Shown: positions 1 to 9,702, numbered from the stretch's first letter. The stretch: 64,000 bases of DNA from Leuconostoc inhae (GCF_019656015.1 NZ_BPKW01000001.1:331423-395422); one strand, 5' to 3'. Notes: a model not told the origin generated them from the sequence alone. A program made the numbers and translations.

Positions 1-1
1 A

Positions 2-403
2 CGACCAATTTTATTACAGAACAGGCAAGTACAGCATCTGTATACACCAATTAGTGCCAGTTTAATTAAAAAGTACACCGTACTTAATATTGTTAATGCC
101 TTACATCCCACGCCGGCACTTGGTGGTGTCCCGCAAGAACAAGCATTGAACTATATTAAAGCGCATGAAAGGTCACCGCGTGGCTTATTTGCAGCCCCCA
201 TAGGCTACTATACGTCAAATAATAGTGGTGAGTTTGTTGTAGGTATCCGATCAATGTATATCAATCAATCAGCGCATATGGCAACTTTATTTGCTGGAGC
301 AGGTATTGTTGCTGACTCTGATGCAACACAAGAATGCCAAGAAACCAATTTGAAATTTGAACCAATGCGACAATTACTGAAAGGTGATGTCAATGACAAT
401 TAA
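2..403 (+). CDS. menF: Isochorismate synthase MenF, C-terminal part (5' end outside window)
   Basis: Open from the window edge to the TAA at 401-403, about 133 codons, so only the C-terminal third is visible. Isochorismate synthase converts chorismate to isochorismate, the first committed step of menaquinone synthesis. The visible residues carry the ending typical of chorismate-utilising enzymes: the ALHPTPALGG block, then SPRGLFAAPIGY, the FVVGIRS strand and FAGAGIV with a trailing E-T-N-K helix that supplies active-site and Mg-binding residues. The stop overlaps the start of menD by 11 bases, which fits translational coupling in a men operon. Salicylate synthase or anthranilate synthase component I have similar ends, but the menD-menH-menC neighbours make MenF the best call. 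Confidence 0.93.
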   Translation, partial: RPILLQNRQVQHLYTPISASLIKKYTVLNIVNALHPTPALGGVPQEQALNYIKAHERSPRGLFAAPIGYYTSNNSGEFVVGIRSMYINQSAHMATLFAGAGIVADSDATQECQETNLKFEPMRQLLKGDVNDN

Positions 404-2018
404 CACGCTTACTAAAAATACGAAACACCTGTTACACGCGCTATACCAAAGCGGTGTTCGACATTTTGTTGTATCACCTGGATCACGCACAACGCCAGTT
501 GCGCTACTATTAGCAGAATATACGCGACAAAATAAGAACATCAAACTATATATTGATGTAGATGAACGTTCGGCTGGCTTCTTTGCATTAGGCATTGCTA
601 AAACATTGCTTGAGCCAGTCGTGCTTTTAGGAACCTCTGGTACAGCAATTACTGAGTACACCTCGGCTGTTGCAGAAGCACACATCTCACATATTCCACT
701 TATTGTTTTGTCGACAGATAGGCCAGAAGAATTGCAAAATAATGGGGCACCACAAACGATACCACAACACCAAATATTCGGTGCATTAACAAAAAAATTT
801 GTGGTATTTACTTTGCAGGATGAACAACCAGATGTAACGTCATATATTGATTTCATGACACAAAAATTAGTTCATGAGGCAGGCATGGCGCCAAGGGGAC
901 CACTGCAAATTAATTTACCACTACGTAAACCATTAATGCCACAATTAAATGAATCAACCAAAATTTTTGTACCACCTCTAAAATTTGATGCGATAGCTAA
1001 TAATATGCAACCCATGCAACTTTCTGAATCGCGAGTTGTGATTATTGCAGGTCCAAATGAAGGCGTTGACTACCAATCTGAACTTCTTAATTTTTCAAAA
1101 AAATATCATGTACCAGTCATAGCTGATGTGTTGAGTCGTACGCGACAAAAAGAAACCATTTATGGCATTGATGCCTTGATTAAAGCCGAAAGTTTGACAT
1201 CAGTATATCAACCAGACCTTGTGATTAGATTTGGTGCAACACCGGTTTCATCACGTGTATTGGCATGGTTAAAATCAGAAAATATACCCGTTTGGTTTGT
1301 CGGTGAAAATACGGTGGCTGATCACTCAAGACATGTGTCACGTGTCTTGCAACTGTCACCAACGTCATTTTTATCACAAATATCTATCAATAATAATGCC
1401 GAATTTTATCAACTATGGCAAAATTTGAACCAAAAAAAGCGACATATTACTGGGGAGGCAAGTATTGCCAATGTCTTGGATCGTGTGTTACCAACTCAAA
1501 CGGCTGTGTTTGTTGCTAATAGTATGGCTATTCGTGATATGGATGATGTGTTTACTGGACAAACCACGCAACATATTTATGCCAATCGTGGCGCAAATGG
1601 TATTGATGGTATTGTGTCGACAGCTTTGGGCATGAGCAGTACGTCACCTAAACGTAGTGTCTTGTTGACCGGTGATTTAACATTGTTTCATGATATGAAT
1701 GGTCTTATGATGGCCCGTCAATACCATTTACCTATTGATATTATTGTTATCAATAATAACGGTGGGGCGATATTCTCTTTTTTACCTCAGGCAACGGCAA
1801 CGTCGTATTTTGACATGCTATTTGGCACACCACTTAATTTAAATATGTCAAAAATTGCTGACTTATATGAATTAGCATATGTGAAAATAAAAACTGCTGA
1901 TGAACTGGAACAAACGCTTAAAACACCTGTTATTGGACCAAGATTGATTGAATTCCAAAGTAATCGCTCAAATAACGTTGAAGCCCATCAACAGTTAATG
2001 GGAGTAAAGCATGAATAA
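393..2018 (+). CDS. menD: 2-succinyl-5-enolpyruvyl-6-hydroxy-3-cyclohexene-1-carboxylate synthase MenD
   Basis: A thiamine-diphosphate enzyme of 541 residues that joins isochorismate and 2-oxoglutarate (with decarboxylation) to give SEPHCHC in menaquinone synthesis. The N-terminus has the MenD signature SPGSRTTP. DVDERSAGFFALG and LGTSGTA follow, and the C-terminal ThDP-binding half shows NRGANGIDG, GDLTLFHDMNGL and NNNGGAIFSFLPQ. Earlier in-frame starts exist (GTG 384, ATG 387), but the AAAGG at 380-384 sits 8 bases before ATG 393, which is the better spacing. It overlaps menF upstream and menH downstream (8 bases). The length is normal for the family. The TPP dependence links it loosely to the thiamine genes later in the window. 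Confidence 0.95.
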   Translation: MTINTLTKNTKHLLHALYQSGVRHFVVSPGSRTTPVALLLAEYTRQNKNIKLYIDVDERSAGFFALGIAKTLLEPVVLLGTSGTAITEYTSAVAEAHISHIPLIVLSTDRPEELQNNGAPQTIPQHQIFGALTKKFVVFTLQDEQPDVTSYIDFMTQKLVHEAGMAPRGPLQINLPLRKPLMPQLNESTKIFVPPLKFDAIANNMQPMQLSESRVVIIAGPNEGVDYQSELLNFSKKYHVPVIADVLSRTRQKETIYGIDALIKAESLTSVYQPDLVIRFGATPVSSRVLAWLKSENIPVWFVGENTVADHSRHVSRVLQLSPTSFLSQISINNNAEFYQLWQNLNQKKRHITGEASIANVLDRVLPTQTAVFVANSMAIRDMDDVFTGQTTQHIYANRGANGIDGIVSTALGMSSTSPKRSVLLTGDLTLFHDMNGLMMARQYHLPIDIIVINNNGGAIFSFLPQATATSYFDMLFGTPLNLNMSKIADLYELAYVKIKTADELEQTLKTPVIGPRLIEFQSNRSNNVEAHQQLMGVKHE

Positions 2019-2826
2019 AAAAGTTGTTACCATAGCTGGTTATTCATATCATATTTTCACTCAAATAAATGATGAGGCAATAACAAAGTGGGTCTTACTT
2101 CATGGTTTTATGGGAACACACCATGATTTTGATGCGATAATTAAGCACTTACCAGGCGAGGTAATGACTTTTGATTTGCTAGGATTTGGTGCAGAATCAA
2201 CTGTTGTTATCGATCCCACGCGTTTTGACATGGCAGCACAAATTTCTGATATTCAAACGATTTTACAAACATATGAATGGTCCAATGTTAATTTGCTAGG
2301 TTACTCAATGGGTGGTAGATTAGCACTTGGGTTTGCACTGAAACACAATGAGTTGGTCAATAAATTATTTCTTGAAAGTTCATCAGCTGGTCTTAATTCA
2401 TCCTTAAATCGTAAAAAGCGACGCACAACAGATAATGAAAAAGTAACACAAATTATGACGAATTTTCGTGAATTTGTTTTAAATTGGGAAAAATTACCAC
2501 TGTTTGCAACACAAAAAGCCTTAACGGCAACACAACGTCAAAAAATTAGGATACAACGTTTAGCGCAACAACCACAAAATGTTGCTAACTCTTTAAAATA
2601 TATGGGAACTGGTGTGCAAGTTAATTTTTGGCCTAAGTTAGCACAATTAAAAATGCCAACAGTATTACTTGTGGGTGAGTTAGATCAGAAATTCAATCAA
2701 ATTGCAGATGAAATGATAATGCTTTTACCTGATGGAAAAAAGCATATGATTAAAAATGCGGGCCATAATATACATGTAGAGCAGCCAAATGAAGTCATTG
2801 AGGTATTGAAAAATGTATCATATTGA
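2011..2826 (+). CDS. menH: 2-succinyl-6-hydroxy-2,4-cyclohexadiene-1-carboxylate synthase MenH (alpha/beta hydrolase)
   Basis: A 271-residue alpha/beta-hydrolase. In MenH the fold eliminates pyruvate from SEPHCHC to form SHCHC. Visible elements are the oxyanion strand LLHGFMGTHHDF (about residues 28-39), the nucleophile elbow GYSMGG near residue 95 and the C-terminal catalytic histidine region AGHNIHVEQP. FDLLGFG with a conserved acid precedes the elbow. The fold alone is not specific, but the position between menD and menC, with 8-base and 14-base overlaps, supports MenH strongly. It is probably co-translated with its neighbours. Confidence 0.9.
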   Translation: MNKKVVTIAGYSYHIFTQINDEAITKWVLLHGFMGTHHDFDAIIKHLPGEVMTFDLLGFGAESTVVIDPTRFDMAAQISDIQTILQTYEWSNVNLLGYSMGGRLALGFALKHNELVNKLFLESSSAGLNSSLNRKKRRTTDNEKVTQIMTNFREFVLNWEKLPLFATQKALTATQRQKIRIQRLAQQPQNVANSLKYMGTGVQVNFWPKLAQLKMPTVLLVGELDQKFNQIADEMIMLLPDGKKHMIKNAGHNIHVEQPNEVIEVLKNVSY

Positions 2827-3901
2827 AACATTGGAAATGATACCCATTTCTTTAAGATTAAAGAAACCTTTCAAAACAGCGCACGGCACTACTAAAAATC
2901 GACCATTAACACTAGTTAAACTGATGGTCAGTAATAGTGTGACCAATGAAAAAACAATTGGGTTAGGTGAAATACAATCTTTTTCTGACTTCAGTTATAC
3001 GCTTGAAAACCAGTCGGTTAGTCGAGAAATTGTGAAAACTGTTATTGAACCAGTTATTCAAACATTAAATTTTGCAACACCACAAGAATTTTCCGAAAAA
3101 CTAACACGGCTGACGCCATTTGGTTCCTTTGCAAAAGCTGGTGTTGAAATGGCGGTTTGGGATGCCATTGGAAAATTGTCAAATCGTTCTTTATCACAAA
3201 TGATTGGTGGCACAAAGCAAAGCGTTCCGGTAGGAACTGTGCTTGATTTAACTGCTGACATATCTGATATTAAAAATGCTATTGATAAGGGATATCAGCG
3301 TATTAAAATCAAGATTGATGCAAAATCAGTAGACAAACAAAATTTAATTGCGCGTTTAAGTGATTTTCCTAATCAACAATTTTCATTAGATGCCAATAGT
3401 AGCTTTAATCGACAAACAGCAGAAATGTTTAGGCAACTTCCTGAAAATGTCGCTTTTATTGAACAACCTTTTGCTGAAAATGATTTTGTTAACCATGCTT
3501 TTTTTCAAAAAAAGACAACACATTTGTTAAGTTTAGATGAAAGTATTAATAGCTTGGATGATATCCATACAATGATTGCATTACATGCTGCTAAAGCAGT
3601 TACCATTAAACAAGCAAAAATAGGTGGTATTACAGCGGCAATAGCAGCTATTCAACTTGCTAGTCATGCTGGCATTAAACCTTGGATTGGTGGCATGCTA
3701 AGTAGTAATTTGGGCCGAGCTGTTGATTTGGCATTAGCCAGTTTGTCAGACATTACTTTTGCAGGAGACATTTCTGAAAGTAGCCGTTATTTTGAACATG
3801 ATATCACAGTTGATAAATTTAAAATAACACAAGGATTAATGGCTGTGCCAACTAAAAATGGCCTAGGCGTCACTTTGGATGACTCTTTTGACGTGTTATA
3901 A
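2813..3901 (+). CDS. menC: o-succinylbenzoate synthase MenC (enolase superfamily)
   Basis: A 362-residue member of the muconate-lactonising branch of the enolase superfamily; it dehydrates SHCHC to o-succinylbenzoate. The capping domain is followed by the barrel with the KIKID lysine pair near residue 164, the metal ligands in SLDAN (about 192), FIEQPF and LSLDES, and the second catalytic lysine in TIKQAKIGG. These are the residues expected of OSBS and of the related N-succinylamino-acid racemases. The start codon lies 14 bases inside menH. menE, menB and menA are not in the window, so the rest of the pathway must lie elsewhere. Confidence 0.92.
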   Translation: MYHIETLEMIPISLRLKKPFKTAHGTTKNRPLTLVKLMVSNSVTNEKTIGLGEIQSFSDFSYTLENQSVSREIVKTVIEPVIQTLNFATPQEFSEKLTRLTPFGSFAKAGVEMAVWDAIGKLSNRSLSQMIGGTKQSVPVGTVLDLTADISDIKNAIDKGYQRIKIKIDAKSVDKQNLIARLSDFPNQQFSLDANSSFNRQTAEMFRQLPENVAFIEQPFAENDFVNHAFFQKKTTHLLSLDESINSLDDIHTMIALHAAKAVTIKQAKIGGITAAIAAIQLASHAGIKPWIGGMLSSNLGRAVDLALASLSDITFAGDISESSRYFEHDITVDKFKITQGLMAVPTKNGLGVTLDDSFDVL

Positions 3902-3937
3902 TAGACTTACAATTGGAAAGGAATACATACAATCATA

Positions 3938-5122
3938 ATGAATAATTTTAAATTTGAAAATAAAACGGCCATTCGTTTTGGCAAAGATCGTTTAGAAACA
4001 GAGCTACATGATGCTGTCGCACAATTTGGTAATAACGTTTTATTGGTCTTTGGTGGTGGATCCATCAAAAAATCTGGTCTTTATGATCGCGTTATTAGCA
4101 TATTGTCCGACATGAACGTCGTTGAACTGTCAGAAATTGCACCTAATCCTAAAATCGCTTCCGTACGCCAGGGTCAAGAGCTGGTAAAAAAATATAATAG
4201 TGATGTTATTTTGGCTGTTGGTGGTGGGTCAGTAATTGATGCTGCTAAAGTGATTGCTTCTTCTAAATTCTATGATTCAGATCCATGGGATTTAGTAACT
4301 GACCCAGAAAAGCGGCAAACAATTGAACAATTACCATTAGTTGATATTCTAACTTTATCAGCGACAGGAACAGAAATGAATGCTGGTTCGGTTATCTCGA
4401 ACCCACAAACTAATCAAAAATTAGTGACATTTGGTCCTGATACACCGGCTGTGTCATTTTTGGATCCACAACTAACCTATTCAGTTTCAAAATGGCAGAC
4501 GGCTGCTGGGGCAATTGATATTTTTAGTCATTTAACAGAACAGTATTTCGACAATGGGGCCAATGATGTGACATCAGGCATTATGGAAGGATTATATCGA
4601 GCAGTTATTAAAAATGCGCCGATTGCCCTAGCAGAACCTGATAATTATGATGCACGCGCGACATTAATGTGGACGGCAACAATGTCCTTAAATGGTTTGA
4701 CGAGTGTTGGTAATCAAAATGGCTGGACTGTGCATCCCATTGAACACGAATTGTCAGCCTATTATGATATTACACATGGTGTGGGGTTAGGCATTATGAC
4801 ACCACGGTGGATGAAACATGTGTTGTCTGATGACACTTTGCCACGATTTGCTCAGTTTGGCCGTCAAGTTTGGGGAATAACTGGTACAGATAAAGAGGTT
4901 GCTCATCGCGCTATTCAGGCAACATTTGATTGGATAAAATCACTTGAAGTCCCAACAACATTGCCCGAAGTTGCTATTAATGACGACACACATTTCCTAG
5001 ACATGGCTGAAAGTGCTGTGCAGGTTGGTCAATTGAATCAGGACGCATACGTCACATTGCAAGCTGCAGATGTGGTTCATTTATTTAAAGAAGCAATGAC
5101 TGAACACGATTTTAGCAAGTAA
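3938..5122 (+). CDS. Iron-containing (group III) alcohol dehydrogenase, BdhA/YqhD-like
   Basis: A 394-residue metal-dependent alcohol/aldehyde oxidoreductase. The cofactor loop GGGSIKKSG and the hallmark VGGGSVIDAAK (about residues 94-104) bind NAD(P). The metal-binding histidines are visible in AAGAIDIFSH, NQNGWTVHPIEHELS and DITHGVGLG. The sequence resembles NAD(P)H-dependent butanol dehydrogenases that reduce aldehydes, so a role in disposing of excess reducing equivalents is likely; the substrate is inferred. The Shine-Dalgarno-like GGAAAGG lies about 16 bases before ATG 3938, a long spacing, yet no better start is in frame. It stands between the men genes and trmK and is closed by a terminator at 5134. 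Confidence 0.9.
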   Translation: MNNFKFENKTAIRFGKDRLETELHDAVAQFGNNVLLVFGGGSIKKSGLYDRVISILSDMNVVELSEIAPNPKIASVRQGQELVKKYNSDVILAVGGGSVIDAAKVIASSKFYDSDPWDLVTDPEKRQTIEQLPLVDILTLSATGTEMNAGSVISNPQTNQKLVTFGPDTPAVSFLDPQLTYSVSKWQTAAGAIDIFSHLTEQYFDNGANDVTSGIMEGLYRAVIKNAPIALAEPDNYDARATLMWTATMSLNGLTSVGNQNGWTVHPIEHELSAYYDITHGVGLGIMTPRWMKHVLSDDTLPRFAQFGRQVWGITGTDKEVAHRAIQATFDWIKSLEVPTTLPEVAINDDTHFLDMAESAVQVGQLNQDAYVTLQAADVVHLFKEAMTEHDFSK

Positions 5123-5133
5123 GAAGCGCTCAG

Positions 5134-5159
5134 GTTAGCAAATCAATGCTAACTTTTTT
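5134..5159 (+). terminator. Rho-independent terminator after alcohol dehydrogenase
   Basis: GTTAGCA (5134-5140) pairs with TGCTAAC (5147-5153) around a 6-base loop and is followed directly by a run of six T. It lies 11 bases after the stop codon of the alcohol dehydrogenase and separates it from trmK. Confidence 0.85.
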
Positions 5160-5229
5160 GTTAGCGAATAATTAGAGAATAATCATAAAGCGTCTAATCG
5201 TGATATACTAATATTAAAGGATTTTAATT

Positions 5230-5919
5230 ATGGATAGCATACATCTTTCACCGCGTTTAAAAACAGTTGCTGATTTTGTGCCTTTAAATGCTCGATTAGC
5301 AGATATTGGTTCAGATCATGCTTATTTACCAGTACATTTACTACTTAATGATAAAATTAGCCATGCCATTGTTGGTGAAGTAGCTAAGGGGCCGCTAGAC
5401 AATGCCCATCATGAATTAAAAAAACGTCATCTTTTGGAAAAGGCCGATGTTCGATTAGCTAGTGGTTTATCAGCAATCTATGATGAGGACAATGTTGATA
5501 CTGTTACTATTGCTGGTATGGGAGGTATTTTAATTAGTAATATTTTAAATGCGGGTAAGCAACAAGAGAAAAATTTTGAGACACTTATATTACAGCCAAA
5601 TACGGATGAAATAAATGTTCGAAGATGGTTAACCACGCAACATTATCAAATCATCGATGAGGCAATCGTGCAAGAAGAGAACCATTTCTATGAAATTATT
5701 GTTGCAGTAATTGGGAAACAACAATTATCTGACCTTGATTTAATATTTGGACCTTATTTAAGAGTAGCAAAAACACCAACTTTTGTTGCTAAATGGCAAA
5801 AAGAGAGTGAACGTATTGCACTAATTTTCCATCAATTAGCGGCTGCAGGCAAATCAGATACTGATATCTATAAATATTGGCAATTACGTTACGATCAAAT
5901 TCAGGCGGTGATTTCATGA
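5230..5919 (+). CDS. trmK: tRNA (adenine(22)-N(1))-methyltransferase TrmK
   Basis: A 229-residue SAM-dependent methyltransferase of the TrmK (YqfN) family, which methylates A22 in the D-loop of tRNAs. It begins with the family signature LSPRLKTVADFV followed by the SAM-binding ADIGSDHAYLPVHLL and has TVTIAGMGG and LQPNTDEINVRRWL further on. AAAGG at 5218-5222 precedes ATG 5230. The TGA overlaps the ATG of the next gene (ATGA), an arrangement typical of the trmK/nif3-like pair in Firmicutes. Confidence 0.93.
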   Translation: MDSIHLSPRLKTVADFVPLNARLADIGSDHAYLPVHLLLNDKISHAIVGEVAKGPLDNAHHELKKRHLLEKADVRLASGLSAIYDEDNVDTVTIAGMGGILISNILNAGKQQEKNFETLILQPNTDEINVRRWLTTQHYQIIDEAIVQEENHFYEIIVAVIGKQQLSDLDLIFGPYLRVAKTPTFVAKWQKESERIALIFHQLAAAGKSDTDIYKYWQLRYDQIQAVIS

Positions 5920-6710
5920 TTATTGCGCAAGATTTAATCAACAAAATTGACGCATTTGCACCAAAGTTTCTTGCTGAATCAGTCGACCCTGTTGGTTTAC
6001 AAATTGGCGATCCACGGCAAGTCATCCATCATGTTATGACTGCTTTAGACGTTCGGCCAGCAGTTGTTCAAGAAGCTATTGACAAAAAGGTTGATTTCAT
6101 TTGGGCTCATCATGACATGATGTTTTTCCCCGCAAAGAATTTAGATTTAAGTGTCCCACAAAACAAAATGTACGCTGATTTGATTAAACACAATATTGTT
6201 GTTTACGCAACGCATACTAATCTCGATAGTACAGTTGATGGTATGAATGATTGGCTTGCTGAAGCAATCGGCATTCAAAATGTGAGACCATTAAAGCCAA
6301 ATGATGACGGTAAAACAGGCTTAGGCCGCATAGGTTATCTTACTAAAAGTATGACCGTGAAGGCATATGCTGAAAAAATACGCGATGTGTTTGGCGTTAA
6401 AACAGTTCGAATTATTGCCAATGATGTGAACCAACCAATTAAAAAAGTGGCAGTAGTTGGTGGTGATGGTGGCAAATTTTGGCATATCGCGAAAGCCGCA
6501 GGTGCTGACGCTTATGTGACGGCTGATATATACTATCACGTTGGTCATGACATTTTGGCGGCTGACTTTGTAGCGATTGATCCAGATCATCATATGGAAG
6601 CCATTGCCAATAAGTACATGTCTGAAAAAGTAAAATTGTGGTTTGACAAGGCCGATAAGCTATCTGCTTTCCCGACTAGCATTAACACTGATCCATATAC
6701 TTATCTTTAA
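5916..6710 (+). CDS. Nif3-like dinuclear metal centre protein (YqfO family)
   Basis: A 264-residue protein of the NIF3/YqfO family, a toroidal hexamer with a dinuclear metal site. The chemical role is unsettled; GTP cyclohydrolase I type 2 is a common but weakly supported name. The metal ligands are in WAHHDMMFF and VVYATHTNLDS and in the C-terminal YYHVGHDI. ATG 5916 is chosen over the upstream in-frame start at 5877 because it forms the ATGA overlap with trmK and has AGGCGG 8 bases before it. It lacks the long insert present in some YqfO proteins. Confidence 0.9.
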   Translation: MIIAQDLINKIDAFAPKFLAESVDPVGLQIGDPRQVIHHVMTALDVRPAVVQEAIDKKVDFIWAHHDMMFFPAKNLDLSVPQNKMYADLIKHNIVVYATHTNLDSTVDGMNDWLAEAIGIQNVRPLKPNDDGKTGLGRIGYLTKSMTVKAYAEKIRDVFGVKTVRIIANDVNQPIKKVAVVGGDGGKFWHIAKAAGADAYVTADIYYHVGHDILAADFVAIDPDHHMEAIANKYMSEKVKLWFDKADKLSAFPTSINTDPYTYL

Positions 6711-6815
6711 AAATAGAGACGTTTTGACGTCAGTAATGCCAACTTTGAAAGGAAAAGTGATTTTAATCTGATGACTGTTTGTTAACAGCAATAGATAAAA
6801 ATCATATCATAACTC

Positions 6816-8051
6816 ATGAAAACTGAAAAATACCCAGAACTAACACAACTTTTTTTGAAATATGTTGCAGTAGACACACGATCTGATGAAACTTCACAAA
6901 CAGTACCTTCGTCTAATAAGGAAGTCGCTTTTTTGTCTCAATTGGCTGGAGAGCTAGAAATAATTGGATTGACAAATGTTCGTATCATGCCAGATGGCTA
7001 TGTTTTTGCTGAGTTAGCAAGTAACAGTGACAATACAACATTACCAACCCTTGGTTTTATTGCGCATGTTGATACGGCAGATTTTAATGGTACCAATATT
7101 AAACCACAAATAATTGAAAATTATGACGGTAAGTCTAATATAGAATTGGGAGATAGTGGTTATATACTAAAACCAACAGAATTTCCAAGTTTGACAAAAT
7201 ATGTTGGACATACTTTGATTACAACAGACGGTACAACTTTACTTGGTGCTGATGACAAGGCAGGGGTTGCAGAAATAGTAACCGCTGCAAAATATCTCGT
7301 GACCCATCCAGATATTTTGCATGGGGATTTACGGTTTGCTTTTGGACCTGACGAAGAAATTGGTATTGGAGCAGACAACTTTGATACAAATGCTTTTGGC
7401 GCTGATTTTGCTTACACTGTAGATGGTGGCCCAGCTGGCGAATTAGAATGGGAAACATTTTCTGCAGCAAGCGCAACAGTTGATATACAGGGACGTAATG
7501 TTCACCCTGGTACCGCTAAAGATACCATGATTAATGCTATTCAAGTCGCATTTGACTTTCATGCGCAATTACCTGAAAGTGATCGCCCAGAACACACAAC
7601 AGGTCGTGAAGGCTTTTGGCATCTGATGGCAATTGAAGGTAATCCAGAATCAGCACAATTACGTTATATTATCCGTGATCATGACCGCGTTAAATTTGAA
7701 AATCGTAAACAAAAGCTATTAGATATTGTAAACCAGTTCAACACTAAATTTGGTCAAAATCGGGTGACTATCACATTAAAGGACCAGTACTATAATATGG
7801 GTGAAATTTTAAAAGATGATATGCGCTCGGTAACATTAGCCAAAGAAGCGATGTTAGCCCTAAACATTAATCCTATTATTGAGCCTGTTCGTGGTGGTAC
7901 AGACGGTTCAAAAATCACTTTTCTCGGATTACCAACACCTAATTTATTTGCTGGTGGTGAGAATATGCATGGTCGTTTTGAGTATGTGTCTACGACTGTC
8001 ATGTCACAAGCTACCGATACGATTTTAAAAATTATTGCATTAGCAAAATAA
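6816..8051 (+). CDS. pepT: Peptidase T (tripeptide aminopeptidase)
   Basis: A 411-residue M20B zinc exopeptidase that removes the N-terminal residue from tripeptides in the cytoplasm, part of the peptide-utilisation system on which lactic acid bacteria rely. Metal ligands and catalytic residues are visible in FIAHVDTAD, GADDKAGVAE, FGPDEEIG, YTVDGGPAGELEWE and the closing FAGGENMHGRFEYVS. Length matches the family. It is preceded by about 100 noncoding bases and followed by a terminator, so it is probably monocistronic. Confidence 0.95.
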   Translation: MKTEKYPELTQLFLKYVAVDTRSDETSQTVPSSNKEVAFLSQLAGELEIIGLTNVRIMPDGYVFAELASNSDNTTLPTLGFIAHVDTADFNGTNIKPQIIENYDGKSNIELGDSGYILKPTEFPSLTKYVGHTLITTDGTTLLGADDKAGVAEIVTAAKYLVTHPDILHGDLRFAFGPDEEIGIGADNFDTNAFGADFAYTVDGGPAGELEWETFSAASATVDIQGRNVHPGTAKDTMINAIQVAFDFHAQLPESDRPEHTTGREGFWHLMAIEGNPESAQLRYIIRDHDRVKFENRKQKLLDIVNQFNTKFGQNRVTITLKDQYYNMGEILKDDMRSVTLAKEAMLALNINPIIEPVRGGTDGSKITFLGLPTPNLFAGGENMHGRFEYVSTTVMSQATDTILKIIALAK

Positions 8052-8060
8052 ATCCTGTTA

Positions 8061-8086
8061 GAGCAATCTTAATTGGTTGCTTTTTT
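8061..8086 (+). terminator. Terminator after pepT
   Basis: GCAATC (8063-8068) pairs with GGTTGC (8075-8080), including one G-U pair, with flanking A-U pairs and a following run of T. It starts 10 bases after the pepT stop. Confidence 0.7.
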
Positions 8087-8182
8087 AAATTCCAGTACAA
8101 AAAATCCGTGATTTAAATGGTGGTTTAGCGCAATGACAGTATTTTTGATACAATAGAATAGACATACTTCTAGGGGTAAACG

Positions 8183-9109
8183 ATGAAAAAAAGGTTTAAA
8201 ATATTAATCGCATTTATTGTTGTTGCTATAATTGGGATAGTTACATTTTTTTGGTTCAAGCAAACACAACCATCAGTTAAAAATGCTACACCGCAAAGAG
8301 CAGCCAAATTAGCTAAAGTAAAGCATATTAATTTGGTTGCATTGGGTGATTCGCTAACAGAAGGTATAGGTGATGATAAAGGAGAACAAGGCTATTCTGG
8401 ACGCATTGCAAAAAAAATTGATACACAGTACAATGTTGCTGTCACTATGTCAAATTTTGGCAAATCAGGGGATCGATCAGATCAAATTCAGAAACGTTTG
8501 AATTCTCAACCTAAATTTCAACAGGCAGTTAAGCGGGCTGATGTCATTGTTTTGACTTCTGGGGGCAATGATCTGCAGCAATCATTGTTAAAAAACGTAT
8601 TTGCAAAATCACCCACAGATTTAACGGCCGCTGTAGTCAGTGACCAAACTGCCTATCAAACTAACTTAACACGACTTTTTCATGATATTAGAACATACAA
8701 TAATCAAGCACCTATTTTTATTTTTGGTAATTATAATCCCCTATTTGTTCATTTCCCACAAAGAAAAGACTTAAATCAAGATGTCACGCTTTTTAACACG
8801 ATTAATCGTCATGTCGCTAAACAAGATAAGAATAGTTACTATGTTGGCGCGTTTGACTTAACTTTTGGTCAATATCGAACAAAAAAAATGAGGCAATCAT
8901 TGGATCAACAAGCTGTTAAAAAAGATACTGAAAATCCAAATAACAATCAAGCCATGACGGCGACTTTGATGGGAGAAACGCATGTCAAAAATACATGGAT
9001 TAGTCAGATAGATAACTACCATCCAAATAATACAGGTTATAATTATATGACAACGCAGCTATATCAAGCCATGAGAAAGGAACAGGAAAAATGGTTGATA
9101 AAACACTAA
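8183..9109 (+). CDS. SGNH/GDSL hydrolase, membrane-anchored (YpmR-like)
   Basis: A 308-residue GDSL-family esterase or lipase. One hydrophobic segment at about residues 5-24, after MKKRFK, looks like an uncleaved anchor or signal peptide, placing the enzyme outside the membrane. The blocks of the family follow in order: block I ALGDSLTEG, the NFGKSGDRS glycine region, block III TSGGNDLQQ and block V DNYHPNNTGYNYM with the Asp-x-x-His pair. The substrate is unknown. It overlaps the ypmS-like gene by 19 bases, and the same gene pair occurs in Bacillus (ypmR-ypmS). Confidence 0.88.
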   Translation: MKKRFKILIAFIVVAIIGIVTFFWFKQTQPSVKNATPQRAAKLAKVKHINLVALGDSLTEGIGDDKGEQGYSGRIAKKIDTQYNVAVTMSNFGKSGDRSDQIQKRLNSQPKFQQAVKRADVIVLTSGGNDLQQSLLKNVFAKSPTDLTAAVVSDQTAYQTNLTRLFHDIRTYNNQAPIFIFGNYNPLFVHFPQRKDLNQDVTLFNTINRHVAKQDKNSYYVGAFDLTFGQYRTKKMRQSLDQQAVKKDTENPNNNQAMTATLMGETHVKNTWISQIDNYHPNNTGYNYMTTQLYQAMRKEQEKWLIKH

Positions 9110-9702
9110 GCAGGCCACAATTTTTGAAACGAAAACAGTCACCTTGGTTTTGGTCCTTTTGGGCACTTTTAGGTATAATTTTATTAACTGGTATTTTTTT
9201 CTTTCGTGTCGCGGCACAACCAGTGGCAATGACAGATCATCAATCTAAAGTTGCCACTTCAGATGCAACCTTTGATGTGTCACTCAATAAAAAACAAGTG
9301 AATGCTTTAGTTGCTTATTATTTGAGTGATTCTAATACTAATGGCTATACTTTCCGTGTTGAGGATAATATTATGATGTATGGTAGTGCAAAATTTCTCG
9401 GGGAAAATTTTAAGTTTGGCATGATGTTGCGACCAGAAATCACAAAAAACGGGAATGTTATTTTAACAGCTCAAAAATTAGCTATTGGCAATCTACCATT
9501 GCCAATAAGTGCAGTGATGCAATATGTCAAATCTAGTTATGATGCACCAAAGTTCGTGCAAATTAATCCTAAAAAGAAACAAATCTTTATTGATATGACG
9601 AAATTACCAGTAACACAAGGCATGTCTTTTCGCGCGAAAGTGATTGATATGAAATCAGATAATTTTATTTTTGAAGGAGGGGTCGCTGGTGGCAGGAAGT
9701 AA
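9091..9702 (+). CDS. YpmS family membrane-anchored protein
   Basis: A 203-residue protein with one transmembrane segment near residues 18-38 and an exported remainder. The ending DMTKLPVTQGMSFRAKVIDM with DNFIFEGG is characteristic of the YpmS/DUF2140 family, whose function is unknown. It overlaps the GDSL hydrolase upstream and the YozE-like gene downstream, so the three form a translationally coupled set. A role with the hydrolase at the cell surface is an inference from co-occurrence only. Confidence 0.82.
   Translation: MVDKTLSRPQFLKRKQSPWFWSFWALLGIILLTGIFFFRVAAQPVAMTDHQSKVATSDATFDVSLNKKQVNALVAYYLSDSNTNGYTFRVEDNIMMYGSAKFLGENFKFGMMLRPEITKNGNVILTAQKLAIGNLPLPISAVMQYVKSSYDAPKFVQINPKKKQIFIDMTKLPVTQGMSFRAKVIDMKSDNFIFEGGVAGGRK

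Noticed and set aside
374..856. 160-codon - strand frame opposite menD
   Set aside because: It lies fully within the well-supported menD frame and has low-complexity cysteine/serine content typical of an antisense shadow.
6720..6733. GACG-N4-ACGTC short palindrome before pepT
   Set aside because: Too short and isolated to support an operator or terminator.
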